A stretch of DNA of 64,000 nucleotides from an uncultured Clostridia bacterium (GTDB taxonomy: Bacteria > Bacillota > Clostridia > TANB77 > CAG-508). How positions within the stretch are numbered: the stretch's first letter is position 1; every line of letters begins with the position of its first letter. Both the position numbers and the translations under genes were made by a program. The notes beneath the pieces are model-generated. The model was given only the letters and a program-made list of their open reading frames with translations, made no database searches and was not told the origin of the DNA. Below, one piece after another: positions 1 to 9,924 of this stretch. Location: NCBI GenBank assembly GCA_934167095.1, contig CAKPKE010000006.1, forward strand, positions 19,731 to 83,730. The letters run 5' to 3'.

Positions 1-1
1 C

Positions 2-769
2 ATTTATCAAGTGTTAAAAAGAGCAATTACAAGTAAAGACGGTCTTGGAGATTATAACATAAAAATAGAAGATGAAACACTTCGCAAAATTGCAGATACA
101 GCTAATGGTGATGTAAGGACAGCACTAAACGGTTTAGAGGTTGCAGTTCTTACAACCAAAATTGGTGAGGATGGATATATAACAATTACAAATGAAATTG
201 CAAAAGATAGTGTTCAAAACAGAAAAGCTATTTTTGACAAAAAGGGAGATAGCCATTATGACAATATAAGTGCATTTATAAAATCCATGAGAGGGTCAGA
301 TGCTGATGCTACTGTATTTTATTTAGCAAGGGCTTTAAATGGTGGTGAAGACCCAATGTTTTTAGCAAGAAGAATTGTGATTTCTGCTGCTGAAGATGTT
401 GGAATGGCAAATCCACAAGCCTTAGTCATTGCAACTTCTGCAATGGAAGCTGTGCACATGGTTGGAATGCCTGAAGCAAGAATAATTTTATCAGAAGCGG
501 CAGTGTATGTAGCAAGTTCTAAAAAGTCAAATGCAAGTTATTTAGCAATAAATAAAGCGTTGGAAGATGTTGCAAACAATGACACAGGAGAAATTCCTAT
601 GCATATTAGAAATGCACCAGCAGAAGGAATGGAGAAAGAAGGATATCATGTAGGGTATAAATATCCACATGATTATCCAGGACACTATGTAGAGCAACAA
701 TATTTACCAGATAAAATGCTTGGAACGAAATATTATATTAAAGATGAAAACGTAAAAGAAATTGATTAA
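2..769 (+). CDS. rarA: Replication-associated recombination protein A, C-terminal part (5' truncated by window)
   Basis: This is the C-terminal part of a RarA/MgsA AAA+ ATPase, a protein that acts at stalled replication forks. The reading frame is open from base 2, so the Walker motifs lie upstream of the window. Visible here are the end of the AAA lid (NGDVRTALNGLE) and the family's tetramerisation region, with ARRIVISAAEDVGMANPQAL and the closing segment GYKYPHDYPGHYVEQQYLPD, both characteristic of MgsA_C. The GTG at 11 is an internal codon, not a start. It ends 18 bases before the next gene and is probably co-transcribed with it. Confidence 0.93.
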   Translation: MYQVLKRAITSKDGLGDYNIKIEDETLRKIADTANGDVRTALNGLEVAVLTTKIGEDGYITITNEIAKDSVQNRKAIFDKKGDSHYDNISAFIKSMRGSDADATVFYLARALNGGEDPMFLARRIVISAAEDVGMANPQALVIATSAMEAVHMVGMPEARIILSEAAVYVASSKKSNASYLAINKALEDVANNDTGEIPMHIRNAPAEGMEKEGYHVGYKYPHDYPGHYVEQQYLPDKMLGTKYYIKDENVKEID

Positions 770-787
770 AAATGAAGGAGAAAATTA

Positions 788-1772
788 TTGGAACTACCAA
801 TAGAATTAAAAGAAAAAATCGAACAAGAATTATCAAATATTTCTATTAAAGACTTACAAAAATCATCAAAAGAAATTAGTGGGAAATATAGAGATAAAAC
901 AGAAAATAAAGTAAATAATAGACTAATTACAAGCAAAATTGATAGCATAGCATACAGTGCAAGCAGAATGCCTGCAACATATTCAGCTGTTTATAATGTT
1001 TTGCAACATGTAAAAGAAATATTAATTAATAATAATGAAGAAAACTTAAAATCTCTTTTAGATGTTGGAGCTGGTACTGGAAGCGGAAGTTGGGCAGCAA
1101 GTAGTATTTTTAATCTAGAAGAAGTAACATGCATTGAAAATGAAGAATATATGAAGCAAGTTCGGAAAAGAATTCATGCAAAATGCCGAATCAAAAACCT
1201 TAAAAGAAGCAGAGTGGCTAACTAAAAATATTATTAATGATGAAATAAATCAAAAAGCAGATTTAGTATTATGCGATTATGTATTAAATGAAATAAGCTT
1301 TGAAAAAAGAGAAAAAGTGTTAGAAAAATTATACAATAGTACTAATAAAATTCTTGTTATAATTGAGCCGGGAACGCCTGAAGAATTTGATGAAATAAAA
1401 AGTATTAGAGATTATTTTATAAAGAAAAAAGCAAATATTATAGCTCCATGTACACATTTGCAAAAATGTAATGTAAAAGATGGAGACTGGTGTGCTTTTT
1501 CAGTAAGAGTTGCAAGAACTAAAATACATAAAATTTTAAAAGATGGAAGTGCTCCGTATGAAGATGAAAAGTTTTCATATATAGTAATTTCAAAAAATAA
1601 AATGAATATTCCAACAAACAGAATTCTAAGACATCCTAAAATTGAATCTGGAAAAATAACATTAAAAGTTTGTGATGCAGAAGAAAACAAAGAAATAATT
1701 ATAACCAAAAAGAATAAAGAACAATTTAAGAAAGCAAAAAAATTAAATTGCGGAGACTGTTTTGAAATATGA
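788..1772 (+). CDS. Rsm22-like small-subunit rRNA methyltransferase, read through a +1 shift at CGG
   Basis: This is an SAM-dependent methyltransferase of the Rsm22 family, associated with the small ribosomal subunit. It starts at TTG 788 behind the Shine-Dalgarno AAGGAG at 774-779. The first frame holds the SAM-binding LDVGAGTGSGSWA near residue 95. The second frame holds VIIEPGTPEEFDEI and the cysteine cluster CTHLQKCN...DWCAFSVRVAR, which binds an Fe-S cluster in the family. The frames join if the C of an in-frame CGG at 1163-1165 is skipped, giving MKQV-GKEFMQNAESKTL and a 327-residue protein with no other defect. Without the shift translation stops at 1225. This is one of four CGG shift sites in the window. 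Confidence 0.82.
1163..1166 (+). other. Candidate +1 frameshift site CGGA (Val-Gly) in rsm22-like gene
   Basis: The sequence GTT-CGG-AAA is in the zero frame. Skipping the C gives GTT-GGA-AAA (Val-Gly-Lys) and enters the frame that carries the rest of the Rsm22 domain. It could equally be a one-base insertion, real or artefactual. Confidence 0.7.
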
Positions 1773-1883
1773 GAATATAATTATATGCATCAAAATTATA
1801 TTTGTACTAGTAGTAATAATCACTTCAAAATAAAATATTAAATCAACTATAATTATAAAAAAGAACGAGAGTGAGGAAAAACA

Positions 1884-3072
1884 ATGAAAAAACACGAAAG
1901 CCTTGAGGCTGTATATATATACACACACAAATACTTTAAATAACAAAAAAGGAATAACATTAGTTGCATTAGTAGTAACGATTGTTGTTGTACTAATATT
2001 GGCAGGAGTCTCTGTTAATTTGTTATTAGGTCAAAATGGATTAATAAAACAAGCTCAAGAGGCAAAGAAAAAAACACATGAAGAAAGTATAAAAGAGCAA
2101 ATTGATATGGCTCTAGCAAGTTATAAAATAGAAAATGCAAATAAAGAAAATAGTACAGATGATAGTACTGGCAGTGTAGAAAATTTTGAAATAATAGAAG
2201 AGAATCCATGCAAAGATATTAAATTTATTGCAAAAGCAGATAACAAAATAATTATAATGAAAAATGATGGAACATCTATTATAACAAAGGAAAATCTTGT
2301 AAGAAATGGATTTGGAACAAGTGGAAATGATAATTTTCCAGGTGTAAATGTAAATAATGGAGAATTTACCATATCTGCAGATAAAAGCAAAATGATACTG
2401 TGTTCTGATTTTATAGAGGTTGATCCCAATAAAAAATATTTCCAATCAATAGTGGCTAAAGTAAATAATATGCAATCAGTCAATTATATAGGTTTAATGT
2501 GTTATGATGTAGATAAAAATATTATAGATGATAATGTATGGATGTATACAAAAGATACATTAACTTACCTAAAAAAAGATTTAAAATATGGAGATACAGA
2601 AATATATTTTAATGATATAAGTGGATTTATTAAAGAAAATGTAGCATACCAAAATAAAGGACTAATATTTTGGAATTATAAAGATTCTACCGGATATCAA
2701 TATCCAGAATTAACATATTCAAGAAATTCATATTATAGCTTGTTTGAGGAAGATGGAATTGATATAGAAAACAATAAAATAACCTTAAATAAACCATGGC
2801 AATATGATACTATACCAGCAAATACAAAAGTAAGCCAAAGCAATAAAGGTTCAAATTATAATTATGGACTTGCATCAGATAGAATGTTAACATCTAAGTA
2901 TAAATGGTATGATAACACTATTTCTGGAATAAATAATACTGGACATTCAAATTTTAAAAAATTCAATCCAGGAACTAAATATGTCAAAATAATGATTATA
3001 GGAAATTATAGGAATAGTGTTGATAAATGTGAATTAAATTTTAAGGATATAATCTTTTCAGAAATTGAATAG
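1884..3072 (+). CDS. Type IV pilin-like surface protein, leader apparently out of frame at a dinucleotide repeat
   Basis: The body carries a class III prepilin N-terminus (KKGITLVALVVTIVVVLILAG), a charged helix and a roughly 300-residue C-terminal domain I do not recognise. The best start is ATG 1884, preceded by GTGAGGA. That frame reads MKKHESLEAVYIYTH and then stops after the repeat (TA)5(CA)4. The pilin helix is in another frame, reachable from a TTG at 1903 with no good ribosome site. Adding one dinucleotide unit would join ATG 1884 to the pilin, so the gene is probably either phase-OFF here or translated weakly from TTG. It is related to the three pilin-like genes at 9.9-13.7 kb. Confidence 0.65.
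1912..1929 (+). repeat. Dinucleotide tract (TA)5(CA)4 in pilin leader
   Basis: This simple-sequence tract lies between the ATG at 1884 and the pilin hydrophobic helix. A gain of one two-base unit would put the start codon in frame with the pilin. Confidence 0.75.
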
Positions 3073-3093
3073 AGAGTGTAATAGATATAATAA

Positions 3094-3120
3094 AAGAAGG
3101 CTTTTTAATCAAGCCTTCTT
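3094..3120. terminator. Bidirectional hairpin terminator
   Basis: Two perfect 10-base arms, AAGAAGGCTT and AAGCCTTCTT, lie between the convergent pilin-like and SPFH genes. T-rich sequence is weak on both sides. Confidence 0.7.
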
Positions 3121-3138
3121 ATGTATTTGTAAGTATTT

Positions 3139-4050
3139 TTATTTGCTTTCTTTTTCGTCTTTCATAATTTCTTTAACAGCACCAAGTCCTGCTAAAGCAT
3201 TAGTAGCTTCAAAAGGTATAAATACTTTGTTTGCTTCGCCATTTGCGATGTCTTGTAATGCTTCTAATGATTTTAATTGAACTAATGTGTCGTTTGGTTT
3301 TGCTTTCATCATAGCTTCATAAACAAGTTTTACTTCGTCAGCTTTTGCTTCTGCAACTTTCTTTATAGCTTCAGCTTCACCATCAGCTTTTCTAATTCTT
3401 GCTTCTCTTTCGGCATCAGCTTCTAAGATTGCAGCTTCTTTTTTACCTTGTGCCAAAGTAATAGCAGCTTGTCTTTCACCTTCAGCTTGTAAAATTTGAG
3501 CTCTTTTATTTCTTTCTGCGTTCATTTGCTTTTCCATTGCATCTCTAATGTCAGCAGGTGGAGTGATATCTTTTATTTCAACTCTATCAATTTTGCAACC
3601 CCATTGGTCTGTAGCTTCGTCTAAGATTGCTCTTAATTGTTCATTGATTAAATCTCTAGAACTGAATGTTGCATCTAAGTCCATTTTACCAACTATATCA
3701 CGAATTGTAGTAATTGCTAGGTATTCAATACCTTTCTTTAAGCTTTGAATTTCGTATACAGCTTTTGCTGGATCTGTAACTTTGTAGAATACAACTGTAT
3801 CTATTGTGATTGTAACATTATCTTTAGTGATAACTCCTTGAGGTGGAACATCCATTGTTTGTTGCTTTAAACTAACAACGCTTCTAACTCTGTCAACAAA
3901 AGGAATTATAATTGTAAGACCTGCATCTGCTATTTTATGAAATTTACCTAATCTTTCAATAATATAAACTTCAGATTGTCTTACTACTTTGATTGATTTG
4001 ATTGCAATAACTAAAATTATAACAAGTATTGCGGCTAAAAAGTATACCAT
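3139..4050 (-). CDS. SPFH/stomatin-family membrane protein (QmcA/paraslipin type)
   Basis: This is a 303-residue prohibitin-fold protein with one N-terminal membrane anchor (MVYFLAAILVIILVIAI). An SPFH domain follows (VYIIERLGKFHKIADAGL, VDRVRSVVSLKQQTMDVPPQ), then a long Ala/Glu-rich coiled coil (QAEGERQAAITLAQGKKEAA). Family members form oligomeric rings in membrane microdomains and often act with an NfeD partner. The nfeD-like gene lies 49 bases upstream on the same strand, so the two form the usual operon. Confidence 0.93.
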   Translation of the reverse strand: MVYFLAAILVIILVIAIKSIKVVRQSEVYIIERLGKFHKIADAGLTIIIPFVDRVRSVVSLKQQTMDVPPQGVITKDNVTITIDTVVFYKVTDPAKAVYEIQSLKKGIEYLAITTIRDIVGKMDLDATFSSRDLINEQLRAILDEATDQWGCKIDRVEIKDITPPADIRDAMEKQMNAERNKRAQILQAEGERQAAITLAQGKKEAAILEADAEREARIRKADGEAEAIKKVAEAKADEVKLVYEAMMKAKPNDTLVQLKSLEALQDIANGEANKVFIPFEATNALAGLGAVKEIMKDEKESK

Positions 4051-4099
4051 AACTTTATCCTCCTTTATTTTGTGGTATATATATGTAAATACTAAAAAC

Positions 4100-4522
4100 T
4101 TATTTAATAGGAGTAACTATTAATTTAACTCCATCAATTTTTTCAATTTTGACAGATGAACCTTCTGGAATATCTTCGGAAGAAACTGCTGTCCAAATAT
4201 CAGAGTTTACTTTTACCTGACCGTACTTGTCTTTTGTGATTGTTTTTGTTACAATGCCATCTTTGCCAATAATGCTATTTACATTTGTAACTATATTATC
4301 GTTTTTTGTAATTTTTTTTGCAAAAGGTCTAGTTAAAAGAATTAATATAGCAGACAATATAACAAATATTGCAAACTGGGCAATAATGTTTGGAATAAAT
4401 AAACTTAAAACGCATGTTATTAAAGCGGCAACTGCAAGCCAGAAAATTAAAAATCCAACTGTTGCAATTTCTATGATAAAACATACACCTGCAATAATTA
4501 ACCAAATTTGCCAAAATGCCAT
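4100..4522 (-). CDS. NfeD-family membrane protein
   Basis: This 140-residue protein has two or three N-terminal membrane segments (IWLIIAGVCFIIEIATVGF and a long hydrophobic stretch up to residue 65). A small OB-fold domain follows (IIGKDGIVTKTITKDKYGQVKVNSDIWTA with SSEDIPEGSSVKI). This is the short NfeD form that partners an SPFH protein, which is encoded immediately downstream. A TATAAT-like box in reverse orientation near 4570-4580 and a small hairpin at 4539-4555 lie upstream and probably belong to its promoter and leader. Confidence 0.9.
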   Translation of the reverse strand: MAFWQIWLIIAGVCFIIEIATVGFLIFWLAVAALITCVLSLFIPNIIAQFAIFVILSAILILLTRPFAKKITKNDNIVTNVNSIIGKDGIVTKTITKDKYGQVKVNSDIWTAVSSEDIPEGSSVKIEKIDGVKLIVTPIK

Positions 4523-4723
4523 ATAATTTTTACGCTATGTTAGCTAAAAACTAACACCCTTTCTAAAAAAACATACAACTATATTATAACATAAAAATAA
4601 GCCAAAATAAAGGCCTTTTGGCAAATAGTATAACAAAAAATATAGTGTGAAGTGAAAAAGTAAATGAAAGTATTAATAGTGTGCTTTGAAATGAGAACTA
4701 CTCTGCATAGTAAGCTAAAGCAA

Positions 4724-4752
4724 TTGACAATAGAGAGAAAGGCTAGTATAAT
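4724..4752 (+). promoter_or_regulatory. Consensus sigma-A promoter
   Basis: TTGACA at 4724-4729, a 17-base spacer and TATAAT at 4747-4752 form a perfect vegetative promoter for the orphan gene at 4818. Confidence 0.9.
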
Positions 4753-4817
4753 ATAGCAAACAAAGTGTTTTTGTTAAAAATGCTATTGTAATTCAACAAA
4801 TTAAGGAGAGATTTAGT

Positions 4818-5282
4818 ATGATTAGTAAGGATGAAGTAATCCGGAATTGCGTTGGAGGCGTAATGTGCATTATTATTGTTATTTTGTTTAGCTTTTCTGC
4901 AGGTTTTTGGAGAACAGAAGTAGATGAAAACTCCGAGTATAATGCCAATGTTACAATTCTAGATAGCGAGACTTTAAAAATAGAGTCTCCAATAGATGCA
5001 AAGGCGGAAATTGAAGTTATTATGATTGATGACGGTGTTATATCTTATGTGAAGAAAGAAATGGATGTAAAACGAAATGAAGAAATAGAGGTGAAAGCAT
5101 CCGACTTCGAAACGAGTAAATACAAGCCAACTGATGAAGCTAGATTTAATGAAGTAATTAGCGTTAAGACGATTGTAAAGGATAAAGAAGATATACTTAG
5201 AAACTTAATTTTAACTGTGATTTGTTGTGCAGTCTTTGTAGTTTTATTTATCTTAAACATCATTGTTGCAAAATATTTTTGA
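4818..5282 (+). CDS. Orphan two-TM membrane protein, GC-richer than neighbours
   Basis: I do not recognise this 154-residue protein. It has a membrane segment near residues 11-30 (VGGVMCIIIVILFSFSAGFW), an extracytoplasmic-looking domain of about 90 residues and a C-terminal membrane segment (LILTVICCAVFVVLFILNII). It is monocistronic, with a perfect promoter, the ribosome site AAGGAGAG and its own strong terminator. Its codons are more balanced than those of its neighbours and include one in-frame CGG (codon 9) read as Arg. A +1 shift there would end the protein within a few codons. It resembles three other isolated genes at 31.3, 56.1 and 56.5 kb in these respects, suggesting a shared foreign origin. 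Confidence 0.75.
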   Translation: MISKDEVIRNCVGGVMCIIIVILFSFSAGFWRTEVDENSEYNANVTILDSETLKIESPIDAKAEIEVIMIDDGVISYVKKEMDVKRNEEIEVKASDFETSKYKPTDEARFNEVISVKTIVKDKEDILRNLILTVICCAVFVVLFILNIIVAKYF

Positions 5283-5377
5283 CCAAAATCATATTAAGTA
5301 AATTTGAGCAAAAGGTGGCAACCATGCTTGTAACGGAAACTGCCTGATGCTAAAACTCTAATTAAGTAAGCGTTTTA

Positions 5378-5412
5378 GTCGCTGGCTACAGAATGTGGCC
5401 AGCGACTTTTAT
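5378..5412 (+). terminator. Strong terminator with alternative upstream stem
   Basis: GTCGCTGGC and GCCAGCGAC (9 base pairs, 5378-5406) are followed by TTTTATC. Just upstream CTAAAAC and GTTTTAG form a second stem overlapping it. Confidence 0.85.
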
Positions 5413-5850
5413 CTATAAAAAAGTTTTCATTTTTTCAATATTATTTTGTTGCATTGTCATAAAGTCATTTAAAATATTTTTTACAGTTTTATCAGCTTTA
5501 GGATTATGATTTATTAGTTTTTGACATTCAATAATTCCCATATCTCCGCCTTGTATCATAATTTCGGCAATATGAGAATTGCTTCTGTCTGTAATAGTAT
5601 TTAGTTGAGTTCCAGTCCAACCCATCATTTTTGTAGTAATTGGTTGCTCGTCTGGAATTTCACCATATTTATCAAATTCTGTGCTTACTCTATCTACAAC
5701 CTTTCCGTATTCGGAATATTGAAAAGTTAAATTTTCACGCATTTCTTCGTTACCAACTTTTTTTAATAAGTAAGAAATTGAATCCATACCAGTTTTTGCA
5801 GCCTTGTTTATCTCATTTAAAATTGTTAAATTAATATTTTCGTCTTTCAT
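5413..5850 (-). CDS. Helical protein of unknown function, ferritin-like or DUF2383-like
   Basis: The start is the ATG at 5850, preceded by AAAGGAGG; a longer open frame to 5880 has no ribosome site. The 145-residue product (MKDENINLTILNEINKAAKT) is soluble and mostly helical, with alternating amphipathic segments and a central MGWTGTQLNTITD. The layout resembles small four-helix bundle proteins of the ferritin-like/DUF2383 type, but I see no clear metal-binding motif, so function is unassigned. It is transcribed toward the terminator of the preceding gene. Confidence 0.7.
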   Translation of the reverse strand: MKDENINLTILNEINKAAKTGMDSISYLLKKVGNEEMRENLTFQYSEYGKVVDRVSTEFDKYGEIPDEQPITTKMMGWTGTQLNTITDRSNSHIAEIMIQGGDMGIIECQKLINHNPKADKTVKNILNDFMTMQQNNIEKMKTFL

Positions 5851-5950
5851 AGAAAATCCTCCTTTGTAATAGTATGGCAAGATTTTTAAAAATTATTGAT
5901 AATATAAAAAAAATAATATATACTTTAGAAAAAATAGGAAGGAAATCGTT

Positions 5951-8900
5951 ATGGCAGAAGTAAAGTGGACTAAAGAACAGCAAAATGCAATAACAAAAAA
6001 AGATTCAAATATATTAGTTGCAGCAGCTGCTGGAAGTCGGAAAAACAGCAGTATTAGTTGAAAGAATAATTGAAAAAATATTGTATGATAAAGTCGATAT
6101 TGATAAAATTTTGGTGGTTACATTCACGAGTAGTGCAGCAAGTGAAATGAGAGAAAGAATTTTAGATGCAATTTACAAAAAGTTAGAGGAAAATCCAGAA
6201 GATGAAAACTTGCAAAAACAAATAATTTTACTAAATAAATCAAGTATTTGCACAATAGATTCTTTTTGTTTAGATGTAATAAAAAACAACTTTTTTGAAA
6301 TAGATGTTTCTGCAAATGCAAGAGTTGCAGACGAAACAGAAATTTTGCTATTAAAGCAAGAAATATTAGATGACTTATTTGAAGAAAAATATATTGCAAA
6401 TGATGAAAATTTTATAAGTTTAATAAATACATATACCCATTATAATAAAGATGAAGAGCTAAAAGATTTAATTTTAAAAATTTATTCATATATTCAAGCA
6501 TCACCATTTCCAGAGGATTGGTTAGAAGAAAGTACAAATAGATTAAAAAATGAGCAAAATGAAAACTTTGCAAATACTCCTTGGGGCAAAATTATTTGCA
6601 AAAAAGTATCCGAAAATTTAGAAAGTGCAGTATTAAAGTTAAGCAATATAAAGAAAAAAATTGACATTTTTCCTGAACTTGATAAATATAGCAATATTTT
6701 AAGTTTGGATTTAGCACGGAATAAATGATGTGAAAAATAGTCTTGAAAACTGGGATATAGCCTATGAAAAACTAGAAAATCTTTCTTTCAAAACTTGGCC
6801 ATCTGACAAAAAAATAACAAATGACTATAAAGATGAAGCAAAAGATATAAGAGATTCTGTGAAGGAAGAAATAAAAAAGATAAAGCCTTTAATTGCAACT
6901 TCATCTTGCGAAGCAAACAGTGACATTGATTACATGTATGATGTGTTAGAAAAATTAAAAAGGTTGATATTAGAGTTTCAAGAAAGATTCTACAGTGCTA
7001 AACGCGAAAAAAACATTATGGATTTTAATGATATGGAGCATCTGGCACTAAATATATTAGTAAAAAAAGATGAAAATGGCAATGTTACTAAAACAGAAAT
7101 TGCAAAGAAATATGAGGAAAAGTTTTCTGAAATTGCAATAGATGAGTATCAGGATAGTAACTTGGTACAAGAGTACATTTTGACAAGCATTTCTAATGGA
7201 AAAAATATTTTTATGGTAGGAGATGTAAAACAAAGTATTTATAAGTTTAGACAGGCTCGACCTCAACTATTTTTAGAAAAATATAATAATTACAAATTAG
7301 AGCCAACTCAATATGAAGATAGAAAAATACAATTATTTAAAAATTTTAGAAGTAGAAAGAATATACTAGATTTTACAAACCTTGTTTTTGAAGATTTAAT
7401 GAGTAAAGAGCTTGGAGAGATTGATTATAATGAAGAAGAATATTTGAATTTAGGCGCAAATTATCCCGAAATTAGTCAAAATTTGATAGCAGAAGCTTAT
7501 GTAATAGAAACAGCAGAAGATAAAATTGAAGCTTGGAAAGATGACGAGGAAAAAGAAGAACAAGACGATAAGCCTGAAGATATTGTGCTAGAAGCAAGAT
7601 TTGTAGCAAAAAAAATAAAAGAGCTTATTAATAGCAAATACCAAGTTAGCAATAAAGATGGTTCAACAAGAGATGTAACATATAAAGACATTGCAATACT
7701 TTTAAGAAGTACATCTGCTACTGCAAATATTTATGAAAAAGAACTTTCTGAATATGGAATTCCAGTGTATAGTGAAAGTTCAGGAGAGTATTTACAATCT
7801 ACTGAAATAGAAACAGTTATGGCACTTCTTAGAATTATAAATAATCCAATGCAAGATATACCGCTTGTAACGGTTATGCGTTCGCCTATTGCAAATTTTA
7901 CTGATAATGAACTTTTAGAAATAAGATTAAATGACAGAAATTCAAATTTTTATGAAGCTTTATTAAAAAGTAAAGAAAATAAAAAAGTAGAAAAATTTTT
8001 GTATCTTTTAGATGAGCTTAGAGCTGATGAAGAATATATGGCTTTAGATGAGTGGATTTGGAATATATATACTAAAACTGGATACATGAACTATGTAAGT
8101 TTAATGCCTAATGGAGCAATTAGAATTCAAAATTTGAAAATGCTATTTGAAAGAGCAAAGCAGTATGAATCAGCAAGCTTTAAAGGGCTATTTAACTTTA
8201 TAAATTTCATTGATAAAATCAAATTTAATAGTGAGGACTTAAACTCTGCTAAGTTAATTGGTGAAAATGAGAATGTTGTAAGAATAATGACAATTCATAA
8301 AAGTAAGGGGTTGGAATTTCCAGTAGTAATTATTGGTGGATTTGGAAAGCAGTTTAATTTTAAAGATTTAAATCAGCAAGTTTTACTAGACCAAGATTTA
8401 GGATTTGGACCACAGTATATAAATGATACATTAAGAATTGAGTTCCCAACTCTTGCAAAAAAAGCATTAGCACTTAAGGCAAAAGATGAAGCAATATCAG
8501 AAGAGATGAGAGTTTTATATGTTGCACTTACAAGACCAAAAGAAAAATTAATAATTGTTGGCAGACAAAAAGAAGCAAGCAAAAAGATGGAAGAAAAGTC
8601 AAAATTATTAGAAGCATATAAAAGTGAAGGAAAAATAAGTCCATATTTAATAGGAAAATATAAAACTTATTTGGACTGGCTAGAACTTATATATATGAAA
8701 GAGGGCGTGCAAAATACAAAAGATATTTTCACTTTAGATGTTGTAAACAAAAACGATTTGATAGAAGATAAAAAGGAAATAGAAGAAGAAAAGAATTTTG
8801 CAGAAGCCTTTTCAAAAAATCAGGATAACAAATATAAAGAAGAAATTAAAAATATAATTATGTGGAAGTATCCACATAAAGATGTAATAAATCTGCCAAC

Positions 8901-9633
8901 TAAAACTTCGGTTACAAAAATAAAAGAATTAGAGAATGTTATGGAAGTTAAAGAGCAAACTAAAAAATCTAGAATTGAGGTTGAAGAAAGCTACTTTGAT
9001 GATAGTAATGAAGCTGTAAATGATGGAGAAAAAATAGTTGAAAGTGGCTTAGAAAATAAGAAAGTACGAATTTTAACGCAAAGCCCTAAGTTCTTAAATG
9101 AAGAAAAAGAAGTAAAAGTAAGTAGTGCAAGAAAAGGAACTCTAATGCATTTATGCGTTCAAAAAATGAATGAAAAGATAGAATATGATGCACAAAAAGT
9201 ACAAGAATTGATTGATGAACTTGCTTTTAAAAACATAATTTCAGAAGAAGAAAAAAAGACGATAAATGTAGAAAAAATACTAATGTATACAAAATCTAAT
9301 TTATGGAGCGAGATTTCAAAAGCAAAAGAAGCATACAAAGAAAAGCCATTTTATATAACAGTAAAGGCAAGTAGTCTTTATGATACAAATGGAGATGATG
9401 AGAACATACTTGTCCAAGGTGTTATAGACTTGTATTTTATAAATGAAAAAAATGAGCTTGTGTTAGTTGATTATAAAACAGACTATGTAGAAGCGGGCAA
9501 AGAAAATACTTTAGTAGAAAAATATAAGCCACAGCTAAATTTATATAAAGAAGCTTTAGAGCAAGCATTAAATAGAAAAGTTGACAAAGTTGAAATTTAT
9601 AGCTTGTACTTAAATAAAGAAGTTGAACTTTAG
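5951..9633 (+). CDS. addA: ATP-dependent helicase/nuclease AddA, read through two +1 shifts at CGG
   Basis: This is a full-length AddA (about 1,226 residues) of the AddAB double-strand-break resection enzyme, if two +1 shifts are allowed. ATG 5951 follows AGGAAGG. In order it has KWTKEQQNAI, Walker A AAAAGS-GKTAVLVERII (residue ~30), AIDEYQDSNLVQ (~395), GDVKQSIYKFRQARP, MTIHKSKGLEFPVV (~780), LYVALTRPKEKL and the nuclease core VDYKTDY (~1170). The shifts are at CGG 6038-6040, inside Walker A, and CGG 6717-6719, giving LAGINDVKNSLENW. Every key motif is intact, which argues against a decayed gene. No addB is adjacent. No other in-frame CGG occurs in it. Confidence 0.9.
6038..6041 (+). other. 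Candidate +1 frameshift site CGGA in AddA Walker A
   Basis: The zero frame reads GGA-AGT-CGG-AAA-AAC and soon stops. Skipping C gives GGA-AGT-GGA-AAA-ACA, that is GSGKT, the invariant P-loop. Confidence 0.75.
6717..6720 (+). other. Second candidate +1 frameshift site CGGA in addA
   Basis: The zero frame reads TTA-GCA-CGG-AAT-AAA-TGA. Skipping C gives TTA-GCA-GGA-ATA-AAT-GAT and continues into the rest of AddA. Confidence 0.72.
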
Positions 9634-9681
9634 AAATTAAATGAGAATAAAATTGAAAATTAGAAAGATTAATTAGATTAA

Positions 9682-9738
9682 AAATTGAACTATAAGTTGC
9701 TAAGTAAGAAATTTTAGCAATTCAGGTTCAATTTTTTT
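9682..9738 (+). terminator. Terminator after addA
   Basis: An outer stem AAATTGAAC/GTTCAATTT and an inner stem TTGCTAA/TTAGCAA are followed by a run of seven T. The rest of 9634-9924 is AT-rich and shows no gene. Confidence 0.8.
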
Positions 9739-9924
9739 GTGGTAGTTATGCAAATATGAGATATGAAAATATAGTATGAAATATGAATAAAAGTCACTGG
9801 AATATTAAAAATGCTATTAATATAATATTAGTAATACATAATAAATTATGTATTACATAACAATATGCATAAAATTTGAATTATGTATAAAAATAATAAA
9901 AAACGAACGAAAGGTAAAGTTTAA

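Noticed and set aside
1884..1943. A separate 19-residue peptide encoded from ATG 1884
   Set aside because: The peptide is low in complexity and its frame runs through the dinucleotide tract next to the pilin; a leader in the wrong phase is more convincing.
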